From NCBI GenBank assembly GCA_900545515.1, contig UQZA01000006.1, positions 1 through 64,000 of the forward strand: a stretch of DNA of 64,000 nucleotides, read 5' to 3'. This stretch comes from an uncultured Eubacteriales bacterium (GTDB lineage: Bacteria; Bacillota; Clostridia; Oscillospirales; Oscillospiraceae). Positions 58,033 through 64,000 of the stretch are shown here, piece after piece. How positions within the stretch are numbered: position 1 is the first letter of the stretch; every line of letters starts with the position of its first letter. A model generated the notes under the pieces. That model saw only the letters and a list, made by a program, of their open reading frames with translations. It made no database searches and had not been told where the DNA came from. Made by a program: the position numbers and the translations under genes.

Positions 58033-58677
58033 ATGGAGGAATATCTGGTTCCCACCGCCTTTGGTCAGGCGGAGTTTATTGAGAAAAAATCCCGCTTTAT
58101 CGGCCACATCTGGCCCACGGAATCGGAAGCCGAGGCTCTGGCCCACATAGAGGAAATGCGCAAGCTCCACTATGACGCCACCCACAACGTCTGGGCCTAT
58201 ATCATCAAAGATGGGCCGGTGCGTTTTTCCGATGACGGCGAGCCTGGCGGCACCGCCGGCATGCCCACCCTGCAGGTGCTACAGCGTGAAAATCTGTTCC
58301 ATGTAACCTGCGTGGTCACCCGGTACTTCGGAGGCGTTCTCCTGGGGGCCGGCGGGCTGGTCCGGGCCTATGCCAAGGGAGCGAAAATTGCCGTGGACGC
58401 AGCCGGGAAGTCCATGAAGCGGGTATGGACCTCCCTGTATCTGCCGGTTCCCTATAGCTGGTACGAACGAATGAAGCTGGAGGTGGCCGCCTTTGGGGGC
58501 CTGATCCGAGACACGCAATTTGGCGCCGACGTGGAGCTGGAGGTCCTCCTGCCGGAGGCCCGGACCTCTCCCTTTTTGGAGCGTCTCCGGGACATGTCCG
58601 GCGCCACGCTGGAGGCCCTCATCACCGGTCAGGAATACCGGGCCTTCCCCTTGACAGAAGTCTCTGCCGCACCTTGA
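58033..58677 (+). CDS. yigZ: YigZ/IMPACT-family protein
   Basis: 214 residues. The IMPACT N-terminal domain shows EKKSRFIGHIWPTES, HNVWAYI, FSDDGEPGGTAGMP and VTRYFGGVLLGAGGLVRAY; the C-terminal ferredoxin-like domain follows. Related proteins regulate Gcn2 in eukaryotes; the bacterial function is unclear (ribosome-linked is a guess). Co-transcribed with hflX. Confidence 0.93.
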   Translation: MEEYLVPTAFGQAEFIEKKSRFIGHIWPTESEAEALAHIEEMRKLHYDATHNVWAYIIKDGPVRFSDDGEPGGTAGMPTLQVLQRENLFHVTCVVTRYFGGVLLGAGGLVRAYAKGAKIAVDAAGKSMKRVWTSLYLPVPYSWYERMKLEVAAFGGLIRDTQFGADVELEVLLPEARTSPFLERLRDMSGATLEALITGQEYRAFPLTEVSAAP

Positions 58678-58706
58678 AATTTTTCTTGAAGGAGGTTACA
58701 ATATTC

Positions 58707-59156
58707 ATGGAAATTCGCCCTTATACGCAGGCCGACTGGCCCCGGATTGCCGCGGTCCATGACGCTGCGCGGCCCATGGAGCTGCATCTGGCAGGCCTGG
58801 ACGGCGCGTTTCTCCCCCTGTCCGTGGCAGCCCAGCGGGAGGGGCTGTTTGATTACACCATTTTGGTTGCTTTGAAACCGGAGGTTGTGGGCTTTGTGGC
58901 CTTCACGCCGGAAGAACTGGCTTGGCTTTATGTGGACCCCGTCTGCCACCGCCAGGGCATTGGCAGGGCTCTGGCCCGGGCAGCCCTGGCCCAGATGGGA
59001 CCAAAACCCCTGACCGTGGAGGTACTGGCCGGAAACCTCCCCGCCCTGTCCCTATACCGCAGTCTGGGCTTTAGCCAGGAAAAAATTGTCCACGGCCATA
59101 TGCCAGGCAACGAAGCGTTCCCTGTCACCGTCCACTGCCTGACCGCCCCGGCCTAA
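58707..59156 (+). CDS. GNAT family N-acetyltransferase
   Basis: 149 residues. Motif A CHRQGIGRALARAALA at the acetyl-CoA site and the beta-strand LAWLYVDP before it; ALSLYRSLGF ends the fold. Substrate unknown. AAGGAGG ten bases before ATG sets the start (an upstream codon read adds 11 residues). Part of the hflX-yigZ-dgt row. Confidence 0.9.
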   Translation: MEIRPYTQADWPRIAAVHDAARPMELHLAGLDGAFLPLSVAAQREGLFDYTILVALKPEVVGFVAFTPEELAWLYVDPVCHRQGIGRALARAALAQMGPKPLTVEVLAGNLPALSLYRSLGFSQEKIVHGHMPGNEAFPVTVHCLTAPA

Positions 59157-59208
59157 GCGCGATACCCGCAGAAGCCACTGTACATCATTTCATGGGAGGA
59201 ATGGTTAT

Positions 59209-60222
59209 ATGACAATCCGGCAAGCCTTGGAGCAGGCGGAACACCAGCGTTTAGACCCCCGGGCAGCCTTTTCTGACCGGTCCCGGGGGCGCCCCGTTCC
59301 GGAACCGGAGCGGGAGGATGACGTCCGCACCTGCTACCAGCGGGATACGGACCGCATCGTCCACAGCAAAGCCTTCCGCCGCCTGATGCACAAAACCCAG
59401 GTCTTTCTCTGCCCCGAGGGAGACCACTACCGGACCCGTATGACCCACACCCTGGAGGTGGCCCGCATTGCCCGAACCATCACCCGGGCCCTGAATCTGA
59501 ACGAGGATCTAAGCGAAGCCATTGCTCTGGGACACGACCTGGGACACACCCCCTTTGGCCATGCCGGTGAAGATGCCCTCAGCCAGGTCCTGGGCAAGCC
59601 ATTCCGGCACAACGAGCAGTCTCTGCGGGTGGTGGACATTCTGGAAAAAGATGGCCAGGGGCTGAATTTGAGTCACGAAGTCCGCCTGGGAATTCTGGGC
59701 CACACGGGAGAATACGTCCCTGAGACCCTAGAGGGGCAAATTGTCCGAAAGTCGGATCAAATCGCCTATATCAACCACGACATCGACGATGCCATGCGGG
59801 CAGGCATCCTGACCAATGACGACATTCCACGCCCCATTGCCCATGTTTTAGGCGAAACCCACAAGGATCGGATCAACACCTTGGTCACCAACACCATTTC
59901 CCACACAATCCGCACCGGCGAGCTGTCTATGGACCCGGAGGTGGCAGGGGCCATGAGAGAACTGCGGTCCTTTATGTTCCAGCGGGTCTATCGGAATCCC
60001 GTGGCAAAAGGAGAGGAGTCCAAAGCCAAGGTCATTGTACAGCAGCTGTATGCGTACTACATCCGCCATCCCCAGGCCATGCCGGATACCTTCCAACCCC
60101 AGCTCACCTTTGAGGGCATGGAGCGGACCGTTTGCGACTACATCGCCGGCATGACAGACAAATACGCAGTAGATAAATACACAGAATTGTTTATCCCCTC
60201 CAACTGGCACGTGCGGGGGTAA
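59209..60222 (+). CDS. dgt: Deoxyguanosinetriphosphate triphosphohydrolase-like protein
   Basis: 337 residues, HD superfamily. KTQVFLCPEGDHYRTRMTHT, LGHDLGHTPFGHAGE and KSDQIAYINHDIDDA hold the HD metal sites. It breaks dNTP to deoxynucleoside and triphosphate. The length and lack of the extra insertion fit the group 2 Dgt-like enzymes. ATG start after GGGAGGAATGGTTAT. Confidence 0.94.
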   Translation: MTIRQALEQAEHQRLDPRAAFSDRSRGRPVPEPEREDDVRTCYQRDTDRIVHSKAFRRLMHKTQVFLCPEGDHYRTRMTHTLEVARIARTITRALNLNEDLSEAIALGHDLGHTPFGHAGEDALSQVLGKPFRHNEQSLRVVDILEKDGQGLNLSHEVRLGILGHTGEYVPETLEGQIVRKSDQIAYINHDIDDAMRAGILTNDDIPRPIAHVLGETHKDRINTLVTNTISHTIRTGELSMDPEVAGAMRELRSFMFQRVYRNPVAKGEESKAKVIVQQLYAYYIRHPQAMPDTFQPQLTFEGMERTVCDYIAGMTDKYAVDKYTELFIPSNWHVRG

Positions 60223-60255
60223 TCCCCTATATTTTAAGTTGGAAGAAGGTCCCCT

Positions 60256-62103
60256 ATGAAAAAAAGAAAGTCCCATATCATGTCCCCTGCCGGTACCGCA
60301 TTGGTCCTACTGCTGGGCATCCTCCTGGCGGCTATGACCACCCTCGCCCTGGAACAGGGCTCCCTGCTTTCCACCCTGGAGTCGTTCCGGGCAGAGCCGG
60401 TGCTCTTTGTCCTCAACCTGTGGCCCATGGCTGCCATGGCGCTGCTCGTGTACTTTCTCTTGGGAAATGCCTGGTACAGTGTCAGCTTCACCACCCTGGT
60501 TTGGGGGCTCTTAAGCTACGTAAATCTCGTCAAAGTGGAAGCCCGGGGAGATCCCTTTGTTCCCGGAGATATCCTGCTCCTGACGGAGGGCATGGAAGCA
60601 GCGGGGAACTATCAGCTGGACATGCATTGGGGCAAACTGGCCCTTCTTTTGGGGCTGTGCCTGCTTCTGGCCTTCATGGGGATAAGGCTCAAAAGCTCCA
60701 GGCCCCGTTTGCCCCTCCGGCTACTGGCTGCTCTGGGGGTAGCTGCGGCCTTCGTGGTGACCATGATCTATATATACCCAGATCAGGAACTCTACGAAAA
60801 AATGAAGGGGCCCAACCGTGCCAACGTTCCGGCAGTCTACCATGCCTTTGGATTCCCCTATTGCTTCCTGCACAACTTCAATCTCTACCCCATAGACACT
60901 CCCCCTGGCTACAGTTCCCAGGAGGCCGCCACGTATGAAACCCGCTTTCGGAAGGAACCGGTCTCCCCGGACACTGCCCCCAATATCCTGATGGTGATGT
61001 GTGAAGCCTTTACCGACCTGCCCAATGCGTCTGCGTTTACCTACACCGAAGAGGAAAACCCCATTGCCGCCTACAACCGGCTGGCGGAGAGCACCCTCTC
61101 CGGCCACCTGATCGTATCCAACACCGGCGCCGGGACCGCCAACACAGAGTTCGACGTGCTTACTGGCATGATGACCAACCGCATCGGAACTGGCACCACC
61201 TCTGCCTTCCGCACCGTGCACCGCAACACGGATTCCATCCCCCGTATGCTGAACGAAGCCGGTTACCGCACCTTTTTTATGCACCCGGGGCAAAACTGGT
61301 TCTACAACCGGGAAAGTGTCTACACCTATCTGGGTATTTCCGATCAGGTATTCCAGGATGCATTTGACCCCTCGGACTACCTGGGGGAATGGATTTCCGA
61401 TGAAGCCTTTCTCCGGGTGCTGGAGCAGTCCCTGGAGGAGCGGCAGGGGGATACGCCCCTCTTCACTTACGCTGTCACCATCCAAAACCACCAGGCCTAC
61501 ACCGCCGGAAAGTACGGCTTTGTGCCGGATCCGCCTGAAACCACCGTCTCCCTCAGCGATGCGGCCAGCACCTATTTGTCCGTCTACTTTAAGGGCTTGC
61601 AGGACAGCGCCAATATGCTGGAGCGTCTGACTCAGTACCTGGACAGCCTGGATGAATCCTATCTTCTGGTGTTTTTCGGAGACCATCAGCCAAACCTGGG
61701 CGGCAGCTACCTGGCCTACCGGGAGCTGGATCCAACCTACGGCTCCACAGACACTGTGGCGGACACCCTGCAGCCCTACACCGTACCCTACCTCATCTGG
61801 GGCAATGCCGCTTACCGGCAAGACCACAACCTTCTGGCCCAGGCCCAGGTGCTGAACCTGCCGGAAACCATCAGCAGCCACTACCTGGGAGCGCTTACCT
61901 GCCAGCTGGCCGGGTTCCAAGGGTATGACGGCTACGTGGATCTTCTGAATGACCTGAGAACGCAGCTCCCTGTCTCCTCCATATACGGCTACCAGCTCCC
62001 AGACGGCTCTTACACCGCCACCCTTCCCTCAGATCTGCAGGCTCTGGAGGACATACGCTGGAAGTGGCAGTATTATCGCATGAAGGAACAGGCCGTCCCA
62101 TAA
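60256..62103 (+). CDS. LTA synthase family membrane sulfatase
   Basis: 615 residues. Five helices in the first 175 residues, then an extracellular sulfatase-fold domain: ILMVMCEAFTD (metal-binding Glu), TANTEFDVLTG with the catalytic Thr, and FFGDHQPN (metal-binding Asp-His). LtaS makes polyglycerol-phosphate chains of lipoteichoic acid; this clostridial relative could build LTA-like polymer or transfer other head groups. AGAAGGTC precedes ATG. Confidence 0.92.
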   Translation: MKKRKSHIMSPAGTALVLLLGILLAAMTTLALEQGSLLSTLESFRAEPVLFVLNLWPMAAMALLVYFLLGNAWYSVSFTTLVWGLLSYVNLVKVEARGDPFVPGDILLLTEGMEAAGNYQLDMHWGKLALLLGLCLLLAFMGIRLKSSRPRLPLRLLAALGVAAAFVVTMIYIYPDQELYEKMKGPNRANVPAVYHAFGFPYCFLHNFNLYPIDTPPGYSSQEAATYETRFRKEPVSPDTAPNILMVMCEAFTDLPNASAFTYTEEENPIAAYNRLAESTLSGHLIVSNTGAGTANTEFDVLTGMMTNRIGTGTTSAFRTVHRNTDSIPRMLNEAGYRTFFMHPGQNWFYNRESVYTYLGISDQVFQDAFDPSDYLGEWISDEAFLRVLEQSLEERQGDTPLFTYAVTIQNHQAYTAGKYGFVPDPPETTVSLSDAASTYLSVYFKGLQDSANMLERLTQYLDSLDESYLLVFFGDHQPNLGGSYLAYRELDPTYGSTDTVADTLQPYTVPYLIWGNAAYRQDHNLLAQAQVLNLPETISSHYLGALTCQLAGFQGYDGYVDLLNDLRTQLPVSSIYGYQLPDGSYTATLPSDLQALEDIRWKWQYYRMKEQAVP

Positions 62104-62193
62104 AATTCAGAAGTTTCCTCCCGAATGTCCTGTGCTTTCACCCAAGGGAGAAATTTTAAAATTTTCAGGGAAGACTTTTCGGGGAAGCTGTGG

Positions 62194-62199
62194 TATAAT
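62194..62199 (+). promoter_or_regulatory. -10 box ahead of the DUF3810 gene
   Basis: Perfect TATAAT in GGTATAATGA; no good -35 at 17 bases, so possibly extended or activator-dependent. Confidence 0.45.
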
Positions 62200-62265
62200 G
62201 AATTTTAATGGGCCGGTGTGCCCAAATTTCTACCTGAGACTAAACCCAAAAGGAGATCGCTTTCT

Positions 62266-63438
62266 ATGAGAAACCTGCGCGGCATCATTGTGGCTGGTGT
62301 ATTTGGCGTTCTGACCTGGCTGGTGCAACAGCTGGCTCAGCGCTATAGCCTGCTGCTGGATATGGCGTACCCCTTTGCCTCCAAAACGGTTCAAGAGCTT
62401 TTGGGCGGCTGGAGCGCTGGGGTGGATTTCTGTGTCTGGCAGGTCATTCTAGCGGTATTTCTGGTAGCGGTCGTCGTGTCCATCGGCCTGATGGTCCTGT
62501 TTCGCTGGAACTTCTTCCGGTGGCTGGGCTGGGTGCTGGCACCGGTATCCATCGCCTATTTCCTGTTTACCTGCTTGTGGGGACTCAACTACTATAACCG
62601 GCCTATCCAGGAAAGCATGAAGCTGAAGGCCGGCGACTATACCGTGGCAGACCTGCGTGACGCCACCCAGTTTTACCGGGAGCAGGCGGATCGTCTGGCG
62701 GGCCAGATGAAGCGGGATGCCAACGGCGACATGGTGTTGGAAAATCTGGACACCCTGAATCAATCGGTAAAAGCAGGATACGATAACCTGGTGTGGGATT
62801 ACTCCATCTTTGCCGGTTCCCGGGGACCTGTCAAGGCACTGGGATGGGGCAGTCTCTTTAGCCGCTTTGGGACGTCCGGCGTCACCATAGGCCTCACGGG
62901 CGAGGCGGCAGTCAATATGGAGGAGTATTCCGCCACCATTCCCTTCAACATGTGCCACGAAGTAGCCCACCTTCTGGCCATTGCCGTGGAGGATGAAGCA
63001 AATTTTGCCGGCTACCTGGCTTGCGAATACAGCGGCGACCCGGTGTTTCAATACTCCGGGTATATGATGGCCTATCTCTACTGCTCCAACGAGCTGTACA
63101 AAACGGATCAGGAAGCCTGGCAGCAAATCCGAAGCCAGGCCTCAGCAGAGCTGCTTCATGATCTGAATGCCAACAATGCGGTATTCCAAGAGAACCAGGG
63201 GCCGGTCAGGGACACTGCCCAGACGGTGTATCACGACTATCTCCAGTCCAACGGCCAGGAAGAAGGCGTTGAGACCTACAACATGGTAACCGGCCTTCTG
63301 GTCGCTTGGCATCAGGAAAAGTATGTAGAGCATAACGAGACGGAGCCCACCGTGTTTGACCCTTACAATTACGACGAGGTGTTTCCCTCCACCGCTACAG
63401 AGCCGGAGGAGACTGCACAAGCCACGGAGGAGGGCTAG
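62266..63438 (+). CDS. DUF3810 membrane protein, predicted zinc metalloprotease
   Basis: 390 residues. Three helices in the first 115 residues, then a soluble domain with the gluzincin-like HEVAHLLAI (H-E-x-x-H) near residue 232 and downstream Glu-containing ANFAGYLACE, giving the third ligand typical of DUF3810. The last 30 residues are acidic and disordered. Substrate unknown. AAAGGAG eight bases before ATG. It is directly followed by rsmG. Confidence 0.85.
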   Translation: MRNLRGIIVAGVFGVLTWLVQQLAQRYSLLLDMAYPFASKTVQELLGGWSAGVDFCVWQVILAVFLVAVVVSIGLMVLFRWNFFRWLGWVLAPVSIAYFLFTCLWGLNYYNRPIQESMKLKAGDYTVADLRDATQFYREQADRLAGQMKRDANGDMVLENLDTLNQSVKAGYDNLVWDYSIFAGSRGPVKALGWGSLFSRFGTSGVTIGLTGEAAVNMEEYSATIPFNMCHEVAHLLAIAVEDEANFAGYLACEYSGDPVFQYSGYMMAYLYCSNELYKTDQEAWQQIRSQASAELLHDLNANNAVFQENQGPVRDTAQTVYHDYLQSNGQEEGVETYNMVTGLLVAWHQEKYVEHNETEPTVFDPYNYDEVFPSTATEPEETAQATEEG

Positions 63439-63439
63439 G

Positions 63440-64000
63440 ATGGACAACATGCAGTCGGCCCTCCTGGCCGGTTTGCCTGGCCTGGGCCTGTCCCTGCCGA
63501 ACGGGGCAGCAGAAACCATGTGTGCCTTTGGTCACGCCCTGCTGGAAAAGAATCAGGTGATGAATCTCACCGCCATCACGGATCCGGAGCAAGTGGCAAA
63601 GCTCCATTTCCTGGACAGCCTGACCCTTCTCACCCTAGCAGACTTCCGGCAAAAACGGGTCATTGACGTAGGCTGCGGCGGCGGCTTTCCCGGTGTGCCT
63701 CTGAAAATTGCCTGCCCAGAAATGGAGCTGACCCTGCTGGACTCTCTGGGCAAGCGTATGGCCTGGCTCGCTGAGACCCTTTCAAGCTTGAACATAACAG
63801 CTTCTTGTATTACCGCACGGGCAGAGGAGGCCGTGGCATCCCGGCGAGAGCAGTTTGATTTCGCCGTTTCCCGAGCCGTAGCCAGGCTTCCCGTATTGTG
63901 CGAGCTGTGTCTTCCCTATGTGAAGGTGGGTGGCGCTTTCTTATCCATGAAGGGGGCGGCGGCGCAGGAGGAGGTACGAGAGGCCAGGCAGGCCATTGCC
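63440..64000 (+). CDS. rsmG: 16S rRNA (guanine527-N7)-methyltransferase, 3' end cut
   Basis: 187 codons up to the window edge; the complete enzyme is about 210-240 residues. The SAM site VIDVGCGGGFPGVPLKIA near residue 74 and the AEEAVASRREQFDFAVSRAVA segment are diagnostic of RsmG (GidB), which modifies G527 of 16S rRNA. GGAGG is placed before the ATG, 1 base after the DUF3810 stop. Loss of this enzyme gives low-level streptomycin resistance in other bacteria. Confidence 0.95.
   Translation, partial: MDNMQSALLAGLPGLGLSLPNGAAETMCAFGHALLEKNQVMNLTAITDPEQVAKLHFLDSLTLLTLADFRQKRVIDVGCGGGFPGVPLKIACPEMELTLLDSLGKRMAWLAETLSSLNITASCITARAEEAVASRREQFDFAVSRAVARLPVLCELCLPYVKVGGAFLSMKGAAAQEEVREARQAIA

Overview
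The window looks like chromosome from a GC-rich (clearly above 50% by eye), Gram-positive gut-type Clostridia, most like the Oscillospirales (Flavonifractor, Lawsonibacter, Intestinimonas type). Reasons: Firmicutes-style promoters and strong Shine-Dalgarno sites, a sortase-free CotH/VTC/DUF4956 set, TmcAL, an LtaS-like sulfatase, THF riboswitches upstream of folT genes, and a Clostridioides-like eut gene order. The genus is an inference from style, not from a search.

Layout. 1-1.5 kb: remains of an integrative element (tail of a relaxase, an acetyltransferase, a nested inverted repeat) next to tRNA-Gln. 1.8-6 kb: sfsA and an FtsX-type ABC exporter behind three GTCAC boxes spaced 11 bp apart. 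6.4-8.8 kb: tRNA-Tyr and tRNA-Thr, murA, a Nudix hydrolase. 9-12.7 kb: a VTC / DUF4956 / CotH-LTD operon of visibly lower GC. 12.8 kb: a zinc-ribbon CFI-box protein.

13.9-25 kb: a compact ethanolamine-utilisation microcompartment operon (eutG-A-B-C-L-E-M-T-pduL-hyp-N-H-Q). EutBC splits ethanolamine to acetaldehyde and ammonia; EutA and EutT maintain the adenosylcobalamin; EutE makes acetyl-CoA, PduL acetyl phosphate, and the unlinked acetate kinase at 46 kb can make ATP and acetate; EutG reduces acetaldehyde to ethanol. The shell is EutL, EutM and EutN only; no eutVW, eutS, eutK, eutJ or eutP is present here.

25.5-29.7 kb: malQ-glgP glycogen/maltodextrin operon with a LacI-type palindrome on its promoter. 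29.9-32.9 kb: methionine ABC transporter operon. It is the most unusual part of the window: the substrate-binding lipoprotein appears to be a circular permutation of MetQ, and the operon is preceded by a 33-codon Met/Cys-rich leader peptide and an intrinsic terminator. 33-37 kb: glmS, dprA, a DEAD-box helicase. 37.2-37.4 kb: an unexplained GC-rich structured intergenic region. 37.5-43.8 kb: DUF4190 protein, Lgt-like transferase, HD phosphohydrolase, thiamine pyrophosphokinase, P-type ATPase, GH28-like beta-helix protein. 44-44.8 kb: small foreign patch (XRE regulator, palindromic repeats). 44.8-48.5 kb: tmcAL, ackA, pepT. 48.6-49.2 kb: decayed IS1182-type transposase. 49.3-52.4 kb: SWIM/SNF2 helicase.

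52.6-56.3 kb: folate region. Two divergent folT genes each have their own promoter and THF riboswitch; the right-hand one leads into folC, and the left-hand FolT carries an extra C-terminal domain. 56.4-64 kb: housekeeping genes all on the plus strand (rpmE, hflX, yigZ, an acetyltransferase, dgt, an LtaS-like sulfatase, a DUF3810 metalloprotease-like membrane protein and the start of rsmG, cut by the window end).
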